This document shows, one piece after another, positions 22,954 through 32,500 of a DNA stretch of 45,406 nt (the stretch's first letter is position 1; each line of letters opens with the position of its first letter). A program made the translations under genes and the position numbers. The notes under the pieces were generated by a model. It searched no databases and was not told where the DNA came from. It was given only the letters and a program-made list of their open reading frames with translations. The stretch is taken from contig CANJPX010000024.1 in the NCBI GenBank assembly GCA_947476185.1, positions 1 through 45,406 on the forward strand, in the 5' to 3' direction. The stretch is from Bacteroidota bacterium (GTDB taxonomy: Bacteria > Bacteroidota > Bacteroidia > 2-12-FULL-35-15).

Positions 22954-24780
22954 TTATTTTGAGATCACTAATTTCCGAACAACTACATTTCCGTCAACAG
23001 TAATTTTGCAAGTATAGATACCTGATGCAAGATCATTAACATTTACATTCAGTTTGCCATTATTCGACTTGGCATCATTTGAAGCAACAGTGATCAATTT
23101 ACCTTGCATATCAAATAATTGATAGAATATTTTATTTACGTTAAAAGGAATATCATAATTGATGGTTGCAAAATTTGAAGATGGATTTGGATAAAAATCA
23201 CCAAAGTAATTTTCAAAATTATTTTCCTGAATACCGGCTCCGGAAATTTTTGAGATACCGATATTGATCATCACATCTTCTGTTTCTCTGTAGCGATAAG
23301 GCGCCCAAGTATTTCCTAAAATTTCAAATGTTCTGTTTGAAAAAGGTGCAACCTGATTTTGTCCAAGCGTTAAACCAACGCCATTCATTACCCATGCAAC
23401 ATAAATCCCTCCGGAACTAATTGTTAGAGGAGTTGTTGGCGGAACCGAATTCCATGAGGATGTAAAAACAGAACTTGGGGCAGCATAAATAGAATCTAAT
23501 TTGGTACCTGCAGCACCTGAAGTACCATTATCGTCATAAACGACCATAGAATAGCCAAAAAAAGAAGGATTAGCAACAATATATGCGAAAATGTCTGTAA
23601 CTTTTGCAGGATAAAATGGAGGAACAAAATAAATTGCTGCACCTCCTACTCCTCCCGTCCAGTTCAAACCACCTAAACCAGCATCAACTCCGTCGTCGTA
23701 TGATAAGCGGATAGAAGCAACGGTTGTATCTACAACAACAATCTCTTGAATTTTTTGATCATTACTAGGGGTTGCATCTCCCAGCAATTGTGTATTAGTT
23801 ACAAATCGGAACGTACCCGCAGCTGATGGGGTAAACAAATTTGTCATTGTAATGTTCTCTGTTTGTGAAGGAGTAGAAGCCAGACTCATTTTATTATCCG
23901 AAACAACTGTAGTACCCCCGGAATTCAAAACACGTGAAAACACATTGTAAGATGATAAATTTTGGTTCCCCGTATTTTTTATTCCTGTCTTCATTGTGAA
24001 TTGAGCACCGTTCTTTGAACGGAACAACCCTCCTGTCTCTGTATTATCATTATAAGTTGTAGATGCATCATTTACTACGTATACAGTGTTGCTAGGAAAA
24101 GAATATTTGATAGCATAACTCACAGGAGGAAATACATTCATGGAATGTTGCAATCCAATATTACCGGAATTATTCTCTATTCCAATTACCACATTTGCTC
24201 CTGTAGCGGGCACACCTGTTTGAACTTTGTATTGATAGGTGATAGAACTATCAACCGCACTTAATATTATTTGAAAGGTATTCGTCCCGACTCCGGCAGA
24301 AGTATCTGCATCATAAAAAGGAACATCCAGCCATGAAACAATTAATGTGTCATTTGCAGGATTAGTATATCTCCAACACTTTGCGGTGTTTGAAATATCA
24401 AATAAAAGATCGCAAGTCATTGCAGCTAAGAAATTTTGAGCTCCGGCCACATTTGGAATGGAAGTGAATGGTGCAGAAATTTGACCATTTGTGAATCCTA
24501 AATAACCATTTGAGCCAACCCAAAACTGGGAAACATCATACCAATAGTAATGAAATGGAAATCCAACAGGAAAAGATCCTACAGTATTATCATCTGCTAA
24601 AAATCGCACTTCTTGTGCTCCGGTCAATGGCAAAATGTCGATCCAATTGTAAACCGGACCTGAAGGATCATTGCTATCTCTCCAGATATATCCATATGTA
24701 TCCGGACCACCTGTAGTTTGAGCAAATAAAGAATTCATGCCTAATATGCATGCAAAAAGCAGAGTAATGATTTTTTTCAT
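22954..24780 (-). CDS. Secreted T9SS type A cargo protein, unknown passenger
   Basis: A 608-residue exported protein with a signal peptide (MKKIITLLFACILGMNSLFA-QT) and a C-terminal T9SS type A sorting domain (about residues 525-608: YPNPSSNFATINY, then MQGKL, LASGIYTCKI, VVRKLVISK). The passenger, rich in Ser, Thr, Asn and aromatic residues, looks like beta-sandwich modules; FPVGFPFHYYWYDVSQFWVG resembles openings of Bacteroidota surface proteins. No catalytic motif is recognised. It should be exported through the T9SS and released or attached at the surface. A TATATTTG box lies 32 bases before the start. Confidence 0.85.
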   Translation of the reverse strand: MKKIITLLFACILGMNSLFAQTTGGPDTYGYIWRDSNDPSGPVYNWIDILPLTGAQEVRFLADDNTVGSFPVGFPFHYYWYDVSQFWVGSNGYLGFTNGQISAPFTSIPNVAGAQNFLAAMTCDLLFDISNTAKCWRYTNPANDTLIVSWLDVPFYDADTSAGVGTNTFQIILSAVDSSITYQYKVQTGVPATGANVVIGIENNSGNIGLQHSMNVFPPVSYAIKYSFPSNTVYVVNDASTTYNDNTETGGLFRSKNGAQFTMKTGIKNTGNQNLSSYNVFSRVLNSGGTTVVSDNKMSLASTPSQTENITMTNLFTPSAAGTFRFVTNTQLLGDATPSNDQKIQEIVVVDTTVASIRLSYDDGVDAGLGGLNWTGGVGGAAIYFVPPFYPAKVTDIFAYIVANPSFFGYSMVVYDDNGTSGAAGTKLDSIYAAPSSVFTSSWNSVPPTTPLTISSGGIYVAWVMNGVGLTLGQNQVAPFSNRTFEILGNTWAPYRYRETEDVMINIGISKISGAGIQENNFENYFGDFYPNPSSNFATINYDIPFNVNKIFYQLFDMQGKLITVASNDAKSNNGKLNVNVNDLASGIYTCKITVDGNVVVRKLVISK

Positions 24781-24811
24781 TTTATATTTTTTAAAAATTA
24801 AGTTTGAATAA

Positions 24812-24819
24812 CAAATATA
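24812..24819 (-). promoter_or_regulatory. -7 box of the T9SS cargo gene (TATATTTG)
   Basis: An exact TAnnTTTG match on the minus strand 32 bases before the ATG. There is no TTTG at normal -33 spacing. Confidence 0.4.
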
Positions 24820-24909
24820 TCAAAAAGTAGGAGAAATGAAAGAGAAATTAACAATCAAAAAATTAATTTTATTCTTCCATTCAATTCAAACTATCTGTAC
24901 TTTTCGGGA

Positions 24910-25749
24910 ATGAAAACCATTTTATTGTTTCTAATGTTTTGTATTGGGCTTGCCGGCTTTGGTCAAAAAAACTGCCAGGTAAACAATAATAGTTTTAAAG
25001 CGGGTGAACAATTAAAATATAAAATATATTATAACTGGGGGGCACTATGGGTGGAAGCCGGGGAAGCCAGCTTTTCAACCTTTATAAATACGGTTTACGG
25101 GCGACATGTATATCATTTTGTTGGTTCTGGAGCTACGTATCCAAAATACGACTGGTTCTATAAAGTAAAAGATGTTTATGAATCATATGCGGATACTTCA
25201 AATCTTAGACCACTCCGTTTTATACGCGATGTAAAAGAGGGAGGCACATACACATTTGATGATTATGTTTTTAATCAGAATAGAAACAAAGTTTATACTT
25301 CCTCTATTCGTAATAAAAAACAGAGTAAGATCGATTCAATTAGTATTACTAAATGCACAAATGATGTAATGACAGCAATCTTTTATGCCCGTTGCCTTGA
25401 TTTTTCAAAATACAAAACAAAAGATACCATACCAATTACGTTTGTATTAGACGGAGAAGTATTTCCGTCTTACATAAGATATCTGGGAAAGGAAACAATA
25501 AAATCAGATGCACTTGGAAATGTTCGTTGCATAAAATTTTGTCCTAAATTAGTTGAAGGCACATTGTTTAAAGGTGGCGAAGGAATGATCGTTTGGGTCA
25601 CGGATGATGAAAACAAAATGCCTATATATGTTGAATCGCCTATTTTAGTTGGAACGATAAAAGTTAAGCTGTTTGAATATTCAGGATTGCGGAATAAAAT
25701 AAATTGTATCGTTCCTGAAACTAAAACAGCCCCACTTCAAAAGAAGTAG
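24910..25749 (+). CDS. DUF3108 domain protein, exported
   Basis: A 279-residue protein with a signal peptide (MKTILLFLMFCIGLAGFGQ). The body matches DUF3108: FKAGEQLKYKIYYNWGALWVEAGEA, then RDVKEGGTYTFDDYVFN, and later GEGMIVWVTDDENKMPIYVES and VGTIKVKLFEYSG. Such proteins are predicted periplasmic beta-barrel or lipocalin-like proteins of unknown role. It is a single gene flanked by divergent and convergent neighbours. Its 3' end contains the terminator of the convergent small T9SS gene. Confidence 0.88.
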   Translation: MKTILLFLMFCIGLAGFGQKNCQVNNNSFKAGEQLKYKIYYNWGALWVEAGEASFSTFINTVYGRHVYHFVGSGATYPKYDWFYKVKDVYESYADTSNLRPLRFIRDVKEGGTYTFDDYVFNQNRNKVYTSSIRNKKQSKIDSISITKCTNDVMTAIFYARCLDFSKYKTKDTIPITFVLDGEVFPSYIRYLGKETIKSDALGNVRCIKFCPKLVEGTLFKGGEGMIVWVTDDENKMPIYVESPILVGTIKVKLFEYSGLRNKINCIVPETKTAPLQKK

Positions 25750-25752
25750 AGC
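25729..25752 (-). terminator. Terminator of the small T9SS-domain gene
   Basis: On the minus strand GCTCTACTTC (25752-25743) pairs fully with GAAGTGGGGC (25738-25729), counting two G-U wobbles, around a TTTT loop. TGTTTTAGTTT follows. On the plus strand the same arms have two mismatches, so it is oriented for the minus-strand gene ending at 25781. Confidence 0.55.
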
Positions 25753-25780
25753 TGTCTAGAAATTGCTTAGAGAGACAATT

Positions 25781-26146
25781 TTATAATTTTACAATTAGTT
25801 TCTGGTGAAAGACCTTATCATTTGCTGATGCAGTGATCAAAAATATTCCGGATGGTAATTGGTGACCATTAGAAGTGACAGTGAACAAGAAGCCTCCATT
25901 TTCCATTATTTCAACTTTAGAAAAAATTTCTCTTCCCAGCATATCATATACCACCACCAATAAATTGTCGGCTTTGAAGCCATCTATACTTACATAGGTG
26001 TCCGCATCAGGTTGATTTGGATTTGGGAACACTTTAAAATCAGGACTTTCTGCCGGTATCTGAACACTTTGAGCATTTGCAGATTGAGCGATCATAAAAA
26101 ATGAAAAACAAAAGCCGATAAATGACATTCTTTTTAGTAGGTTCAT
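25781..26146 (-). CDS. Small secreted protein consisting of a T9SS C-terminal domain
   Basis: A 121-residue protein. After the signal peptide (MNLLKRMSFIGFCFSFFMIAQSANA-Q) only about 95 residues remain, and nearly all belong to a T9SS type A sorting domain: FKVFPNPN, then a DTYVSIDGF strand, LLVVVYDMLGREIF, LPSGIFLITAS and FHQKLIVKL. Normally this domain is the export signal at the end of a large passenger; here there is hardly any passenger (QSVQIPAESPD). The ATG at 26146 is used rather than an upstream TTG. Length, signal peptide and terminator argue for an intact gene rather than a fragment. Confidence 0.8.
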   Translation of the reverse strand: MNLLKRMSFIGFCFSFFMIAQSANAQSVQIPAESPDFKVFPNPNQPDADTYVSIDGFKADNLLVVVYDMLGREIFSKVEIMENGGFLFTVTSNGHQLPSGIFLITASANDKVFHQKLIVKL

Positions 26147-26271
26147 CTTCAATTATTTAAATATTGATTAAACAAATAGCGTTTATTTTTATTACAAAAG
26201 CAAAACCTTGCCAACATACTTATTAACACCACATTGTGCAATTACACTAACAAAATACTATGAATTCCACC

Positions 26272-26306
26272 CTTTTATCGATGAATTCATTTCTTTTATC
26301 TATGAG
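26272..26306. repeat. Direct repeat CTTTTATCKATGAR spaced two helical turns
   Basis: CTTTTATCGATGAA (26272-26285) and CTTTTATCTATGAG (26293-26306) match at 12 of 14 bases with a 21-base period. They lie in the divergent gap between the small T9SS gene and the EamA transporter. The spacing would place two protein-binding sites on the same DNA face. The rest of this 224-base gap is AT-rich without other recognised features. Confidence 0.35.
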
Positions 26307-26370
26307 TATATAAAAATATAAGAAATCGAAAAAAGGCTACATTTACCGATATTTAAATAAAATCGAATAA

Positions 26371-27345
26371 ATGCCGAATAAATTTTCTCTTTTAGGTGAA
26401 ATGGTTGCTATAGGGACAACAATTTCTTGGAGTATCGGCATATTTCCATTTACAGAGGCTGCTCGCAGAATGGGTCCCAATCAAGTGAATCACATACGGT
26501 TGGTCTTTGCGGTTATCTTTTTATCAATAATTTCTTTAATTTTTTTACCAATATCTTTTACTGAATTATTCAGCACTCCATTACCCCAGCATTGGTTATG
26601 GTTTGGTGCATCTGGAGCTGTAGGATTGGCCTTAGGAGATTATTTCGGTTTCACTTCATTCGTAATTTTAGGTCCTCGTATCGGTAGCATATTTACCACC
26701 CTTGCTCCTGCAGCAGCTTTATTTGCCGGTTTTTTTATCATAGGAGAACGTATTAACGTGATCGGTATTATTGGTATTCTTATTACAATAACCGGTGTTG
26801 TTTGGCTAACATTGAGTCGAAGCGCTAAATTAACCATGCAAGATCATAAAATCGGGAACGTCAAAAAAGGGATCATATTTGCGACACTTGCAGCTGTTTG
26901 TCAAGGCGTTGGAGTTGTGCTTGCCAATAAAGGATTTGAGTCACAAATCAACAATGCGGATCTGCCATTTTTTCAAGCCACGTGGATTCGTATGGTCTCT
27001 GCTACTGCCATAATATATACGATTACGATCTTTCAAGGAAATTTAAAGAAGATAACACAACCTGTGCTAGTGAATAAGAATAATGGTTTGATCTATACAT
27101 TATTAGGGACAATTTTCGGACCTGTGATCGGTGTGAGTCTCTCTATGTTCGCTGTCTCATTATTGCATAATAAACCTTCCGTTGCACAAACCATATTTTC
27201 TTTGGTACCTGTTTTTGTATTGCCACTCTCCTTTTTATTTTATAAAGAGAAAATAACTGCCAAATCAATACTGGGAGCATTAATTGCGATAACTGGCGTG
27301 ATTATCCTAATATGGAGAGATGCAATTTTAAGCTTCTTTATTTAG
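26371..27345 (+). CDS. EamA/DMT-family transporter
   Basis: A 324-residue inner-membrane protein with ten hydrophobic helices arranged as two EamA repeats (about residues 10-150 and 165-315). GEMVAIGTTISWSIGIFPF, then ITITGVVWLT at the end of the first repeat, and FLFYKEKITAKSILGALIAITGVIIL at the end of the second, are typical. The family moves amino acids, nucleotides or other metabolites; the substrate is unknown. The gene overlaps the convergent minus-strand gene by 8 bases. Confidence 0.9.
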   Translation: MPNKFSLLGEMVAIGTTISWSIGIFPFTEAARRMGPNQVNHIRLVFAVIFLSIISLIFLPISFTELFSTPLPQHWLWFGASGAVGLALGDYFGFTSFVILGPRIGSIFTTLAPAAALFAGFFIIGERINVIGIIGILITITGVVWLTLSRSAKLTMQDHKIGNVKKGIIFATLAAVCQGVGVVLANKGFESQINNADLPFFQATWIRMVSATAIIYTITIFQGNLKKITQPVLVNKNNGLIYTLLGTIFGPVIGVSLSMFAVSLLHNKPSVAQTIFSLVPVFVLPLSFLFYKEKITAKSILGALIAITGVIILIWRDAILSFFI

Positions 27346-27778
27346 AGGCTTTTGTTTTTACCTGTAATTTTTGATTTTTTTCTTCAACTAAACGAATATC
27401 GATATCCACAACAATATTTTTATTTTTTGAGACTGAAATGTTTTTTAAAACATGAGGATTATAACCACCATTTGTAGCTACAAAATCAACTTGTGAATAT
27501 TCTTTCGAAATATTTACTTCATACTCGCCATTTTTATCAGCAACAACATAACAAATAACAGAATCCTTGTATCTGACTGATACCTTTGAAAAAGGTACAC
27601 GCTTATGAGTATCTGCATCTTGTACCACTCCTCTGACAACAATTGTATTTTTATTTGTATCCGACAGAATATTAATAAATATCGTTTTGACTTTTGATAA
27701 AGAACTTGCATTCGATGTTTCAAGAAGAAATAAATTTGCAAATAGGCAAAAAATAACAACCAACCAAGATCTTTTCAT
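27338..27778 (-). CDS. Exported carboxypeptidase-regulatory-like domain protein
   Basis: A 146-residue protein with a signal peptide (MKRSWLVVIFCLFANLFLLE) and a CarboxypepD_reg-like beta-sandwich (about residues 48-130: VVRGVVQDADTHKRVPFSKV, then VVADKNGEYEVNIS). The frame extends upstream to 27853, but the ATG at 27778 gives a proper signal peptide. Such domains are common in Bacteroidota surface proteins; standing alone it would be a small periplasmic or outer-membrane accessory protein. Its 3' end overlaps the EamA gene by 8 bases. Confidence 0.75.
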   Translation of the reverse strand: MKRSWLVVIFCLFANLFLLETSNASSLSKVKTIFINILSDTNKNTIVVRGVVQDADTHKRVPFSKVSVRYKDSVICYVVADKNGEYEVNISKEYSQVDFVATNGGYNPHVLKNISVSKNKNIVVDIDIRLVEEKNQKLQVKTKASK

Positions 27779-27867
27779 ATGAGAATATTTTAGTAAACAC
27801 ATGTCGCAACATCTGTTTCTTCTCAATAAAATTACTGATATTTGCGACATCAAAAAAATATTTTAAA

Positions 27868-28380
27868 ATGGATGCATCCGAAACATTAAAAAAATACTTT
27901 AATTCTAAGGAATATGCCACAACAATTATTGGAGGCTCGGGCGAAATAAATTCTCCTGTTACTAGTGAAGACAAGATCACTACCCTTATTTCCTTGCTTG
28001 CAAATCCTTCGAACAAAGAAATACGTGAAGAAGCCTTGCTTACATTAAAAAAAGAAAAAGGTGGCGAAACATTATTACTGGCAATAGCGAGTCCTAAAGC
28101 AAAAGATGTTAGAAATATTTTAGTTGCTGCTTGTTGGGAATCTGAGATCAATTTCAGTAAATATCTGCCCTTCTTTATTTTACTTGCCTTAGATGAAGAT
28201 TATTTAGTATCACTGGAAGCTATTACTACTATTGAAAATATGGAAGGTCCTTTTACCGGGACAACAATCAACGAGGCTATAAAAAAGGTGCAAGCAGTGA
28301 AAAAAGATATTACATCTGAACGGCAAGTATTGTTGAATGACCTTGTTGTTACATTAGAAGGATTTTTGAAAGAAGAATAA
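27868..28380 (+). CDS. Conserved small helical-repeat protein, unknown
   Basis: A 170-residue cytoplasmic protein with no signal peptide. Most of it reads as paired amphipathic helices (REEALLTLKKEKGGETLLLA, then VRNILVAACWESEINFSKYL and DYLVSLEAITTIENM), resembling HEAT-like repeats. I do not recognise a named family and no catalytic residues stand out. It is divergent from the minus-strand gene starting at 27778 and convergent with the M48 lipoprotein gene. Confidence 0.65.
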   Translation: MDASETLKKYFNSKEYATTIIGGSGEINSPVTSEDKITTLISLLANPSNKEIREEALLTLKKEKGGETLLLAIASPKAKDVRNILVAACWESEINFSKYLPFFILLALDEDYLVSLEAITTIENMEGPFTGTTINEAIKKVQAVKKDITSERQVLLNDLVVTLEGFLKEE

Positions 28381-28419
28381 TTTCAGCAAACATTTTCAAT
28401 TCCTCCGTCCAAATAAACT

Positions 28420-29223
28420 TTATTTCTTTTTATAGTACTTCATTGCTTCAGGCAAAAAGGCTTTTATATCTGATATCCGGGTAGCATCGCTAGGATGTGT
28501 ACTTAAGATTTCCGGTGGTTTATTTCCTGAACTTGCTTTTTCCATGCGTTCCCAAAAAGCTACTGCTTCAGAGGGGTCATAACCCGCTATAGCCATAAAG
28601 ACCAAGCCCATTTTGTCAGCTTCACTTTCATGGGTCCGAGAGTATTTAAGCATTCCTAACTGAGAGGTTATTCCATAAGATTGAAGAAATAGATCCTGAG
28701 CTAATTGAGGTTTTTCTGAAAGAGCAACTGAAAGCGCGGCTCCACCAAGCTGAACTAATAACCCCTGACTCATTCTTTCGTTTCCATGGCGCGCTACTGC
28801 GTGTGCAATTTCATGTCCCATTACACAAGCTAATGCACCTTCGGTTTGCGTTATAGGAAGTAATCCTGAGTATACCACAACTTTTCCGCCAGGCATACAC
28901 CAGGCATTTACAGTATTTTCGTTTACCAAATGAAATTCCCAGTTATAGCCATCCAACCGACTCGACAATCCTTTTTCTTTCATAAACGCCTCTACCGCTT
29001 TTTGAATGTCTGTGCCGATTTTGCTAACCATACGTGCGTTTGCATCAGCATCTGAAACAGCAGGATTCTTAGCCAAAAATTCTGTGTAACTTGTTAAGCT
29101 CATTCCAATCATTTCCGATTCAGGAATTAAGCTCATTTGCTTTCGCCCTGTAATAGGCACTTTTTGACAAGATATAAAACATAGCGCAGACAAAGCGCAA
29201 AACAATATTATTCTTCTGAACAT
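28420..29223 (-). CDS. M48 family metalloprotease, lipoprotein
   Basis: A 267-residue zinc protease. A lipoprotein signal peptide (MFRRIILFCALSALCFISC; lipidated Cys19) is followed by ITGRKQMSLIPESEM, typical of periplasmic M48 proteins such as BepA and LoiP. The zinc-binding site is HEIAHAVARHG, and the third ligand lies in the SRTHESEADKMG segment. The role is inferred to be quality control of outer-membrane proteins. The frame stays open to 29271, but that start would overlap clpS and precede the signal peptide; the ATG at 29223 is better. It begins 16 bases after clpS. Confidence 0.93.
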   Translation of the reverse strand: MFRRIILFCALSALCFISCQKVPITGRKQMSLIPESEMIGMSLTSYTEFLAKNPAVSDADANARMVSKIGTDIQKAVEAFMKEKGLSSRLDGYNWEFHLVNENTVNAWCMPGGKVVVYSGLLPITQTEGALACVMGHEIAHAVARHGNERMSQGLLVQLGGAALSVALSEKPQLAQDLFLQSYGITSQLGMLKYSRTHESEADKMGLVFMAIAGYDPSEAVAFWERMEKASSGNKPPEILSTHPSDATRISDIKAFLPEAMKYYKKK

Positions 29224-29239
29224 ATTAAATGTTTTTAAT

Positions 29240-29542
29240 TTATTCAATTTCAGCGGTAATACCTTTTTCAAGTAATGCAGTACAAACAGGCTCCAACTCT
29301 TCGTATGAACCTTTTTTGACAGAACACTTTCCTTTATAATGAATTAAGAAAGTGCATTGCTCTGCCTGAATAGGATCGTGTTTACAAACTTTTATCAGAG
29401 ACTCTATCACATGTTCGAACGTATTAAAATCATCGTTGTAAACTATTATTTGTTTATCCTCAACAGCCACTTCTTCCGGTGCTATTAATACTTCTGAGTT
29501 AGTATCTATGTCATGCTGTTTATCAAAATCTTTAATACTCAT
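29240..29542 (-). CDS. clpS: ATP-dependent Clp protease adaptor ClpS
   Basis: A 100-residue adaptor that delivers N-degron substrates to ClpAP/ClpCP. The core VYNDDFNTFEHVIESLIKVC, then AEQCTFLIHYKGKCSVKKG and EELEPVCTALLEKG, is the full ClpS fold, and the NDD substrate-binding residues are intact. An N-terminal extension (about 28 residues) is normal for engaging the Clp ATPase. It probably forms a two-gene unit with the M48 lipoprotein. Confidence 0.94.
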   Translation of the reverse strand: MSIKDFDKQHDIDTNSEVLIAPEEVAVEDKQIIVYNDDFNTFEHVIESLIKVCKHDPIQAEQCTFLIHYKGKCSVKKGSYEELEPVCTALLEKGITAEIE

Positions 29543-29594
29543 ATTCTATGTTCCTGTTTTTTTTATAATTATCCGATTTGAAATAATTATACTA

Positions 29595-32500
29595 TTAATT
29601 TCCAATAAGTGTTTTTGCCTCTTCAACAGAAATTTTTATTCCATCCTTGTAGGCAACAATAAACGCATCGGTAATATTCGCGGTTGCTACCACATCTGCT
29701 TTTACAGAATTCGCTTCAGCATAGGACTTAAATGTACCTACAGTGTATATTGTTAACCCGTTCGCGTCTTTATAATTCTTCACTCCCATTCTCGCGATCT
29801 TTAAAAATTTATTCGCAATTGCTAATGGAACTTCTTCTTTAAATGCCCCAATTTGAACTTTAAAGACAATACCGGAATCAACAATCATTGTATTACTTGC
29901 ATTTGATTCTGCTTTTACTTTTTCACTTACAGCCGGAGTAGTTGTTTTTATAACGTCAGGTTTAACCTGATTATTACTGACCTGATCAACTTTTACTGGC
30001 AAAAGATTGGTTATTTCGTTCGAAAAAGTATTGTTCACAGGATTAGAAACTGTTTGAGAAGCAGCTGCAGAAAATGTAGGTAATCTATTAATATCCGGAT
30101 CATTTGAAAAAACAGCATTCCCCAGAGAAATGAGTTGTGCTGCTTCAGGTATTGAAATACGTTTTCCATTATAATATGCTGTTACAAAAGCATCTATTAT
30201 TCCTGCATCTACGATCATGTTCTTTGCCTCTGCGGCGCGAGCAATATTATTATAAATTCCGGTGTTGTATCTTAGATTTCCATTCTGAGCTGTTTCAGTA
30301 TATAAAGGCTGGATATTATGTAACTTGTTTGCTGAAACCGGCTGAGAATAAACGCCAACCTGAACGGTATAGAACAATCCGCTAAGTACTGAAACGTTTT
30401 GAGTTACAGCCGGAATGGTTGTTTGTGCAGTTGCAGTATTATTTACAGGCGCTTGTGTCGTTGTATTATTTACAGTTGTCTGACTTGTTGTATTCGAAGC
30501 TGAATTATCTGTTGTATTCGATGTATTATCAGCAATCGTATTTGAGGCAATTTGATCATTAACCGGCATGGTTTCACCTGTCATTCCTAAAGCTTCTACC
30601 ATTGAAATCCGTTTACCATTAAAAAATGCAACCACAAAAGCATCTTTATAACCAAGATCTCTTATTTCACCTTTTACTTTATCAGCAGTTACAAACTTTG
30701 TAAATAAACCAGCTGTATAACGGGTGAATCCTTGTGGAGTTGTTTCTCCGGTAATTGGTGACATCCCTTTAAACAAGTCTTGAGGAATTGGATTTCTAAA
30801 AGCACCTATTTGAACTTTAAAGATCAAGCCTTCAGGTAATTTACTATTTACAGGAATTGGTTTTGAAGCCGAATAAACCGGTGTGGATGTTTTTACAAAC
30901 ACCTCATTAGTATTGGTTAATGGTAGTTTTGTTGCTACCACATCATTTGTGTTTGTAACAGTACTTGTAGTGGAATTAGCTGTCTGATCCTTAGTTTTCG
31001 TAGTATTGTTGGTCACATTGTTGTCAATGTTATTGTTTACTGCAACATCATTTGTTGTGACTGCTGTATTTGTAGTAGAATTATTTGTCAGGTCTTTTGT
31101 TTTTACATTATTATCAGTTGAGTTTTTGTCAGTGCTGTTGTTTACCACAACATCATTAGTTTTTAAGGTATTATCTTTTGAAGTATTATTTATTAATGTA
31201 TTGTCTGCTGATTTATTTGTATCGACTGATTTGATAGTATTCGCATTATTTATTGCAAGATCATTAGTTTTGATGGTGTTATTAGCAACTACATTGTTTG
31301 TTTTTGATGAATTGTCTGCTGACTTATTAGCCATTGTATTATCTACTTCAAGTTTATTATTATTCACAGCAACATCCGAAGTGTATTTTAAATAAATATC
31401 AGTTGCTTTCTTTTGTTTTTCCAATGCAATCATTTCATTCTTGTAAGCATCTTCAAAAGCTGTTTCTTTTTCATAATAGTCTGATGCGCTATTTGCAAGG
31501 TCACGTGATTTTTGAGCACGATTAAAATACAAGTTTGCATCCTCTTTCATTAATTCAACGATTGAAATATCATCCGCAGTATTTCCTTTAGTAGCAACAG
31601 CAAACTGTTCCAGTTTATTCTGATTATCCAAATATTCAGTTTTATTAGCTACTGCAACAATTTGAGCGGCTTCCGTCTTTTTATTTTCGGATTGTTTTTC
31701 AAGCTCATCTGCTTCTGCATAAATAGCATTCTTTGCAGTTACGTTATTCTCCGCTGCAGCTTTTGATTTTAAGTCATTCGATTGTGAAATAAAATCTTCA
31801 GCTTGTTTATTTAATACATCCGCTTTTTTTGCCTGATCAGCTGAAGCTGATGACTTGTAAGCAAACATTTTTTCTGCAGATGCATTTACGGCATCCAATG
31901 TATTTCCAACTGTATTTGAATCAACATCCTTAAGAGCGATATTATTATTTGTTTTTGCAGTATTGTCAGTTAAATTATTGTCTTTCGTGTTTGTAACTGC
32001 AGCATCATTTGTCCTCGTAGTATTGTTAGCTGCGTTATTATCTTGGGCATTTGAAACAGCAACATCATTTGTCTTCACTGTATTGTTAACTAGATTATTG
32101 TCTTGCGTAGTTGTAAAAGCAGCATCATTTGTCTTCGTTGTATTGTTAGCTTGGTTATTATCTTGAGTATTTGCAACAGCAACATCATTTTTCTTCACTG
32201 TATTGTTAACTACATTATTGTCTTGTGTCGTTGTAATAGCAACATCATTTGTTTTTGAAGTTAACCCAGGATTGTTTTTCAATAGTTCCGCTTTCCCTAA
32301 ACTGATTACGGCCTCCTTTTGATTGCCTATCGACTGCTGCTCTTCTTGTTGAATTTTTAACACAAGTAATGCTTTCATTTCAGGATCAGAACTTGCTTCC
32401 ATTTGTATTTTTTTCTTGGCAACATCTTCATCTATCGCTTTACTCCAATTTTGTAATACTGCCGCTTTTGCTTTTTCCTGATCAACTTCATTCGGTATGC

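Noticed and set aside
27779-27853. Longer start for the carboxypeptidase-regulatory-like protein
   Set aside because: The extension (Cys/Arg-rich) precedes a standard signal peptide that begins at the ATG at 27778.
29224-29271. Longer start for the M48 lipoprotein
   Set aside because: It would overlap the end of clpS and place 16 extra residues before a clear lipoprotein signal peptide.
31006-31395. Open frame of 129 codons on the plus strand
   Set aside because: It is the antisense of the Asn/Thr-rich repeats of the giant minus-strand gene. Its Leu/Val/Phe-rich low-complexity protein is a by-product of that composition.
31981-32256. Regular repeats that could suggest a CRISPR array
   Set aside because: There are no unique spacers. 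The 60-base units are contiguous, in frame and inside a coding region, and no cas genes are nearby.
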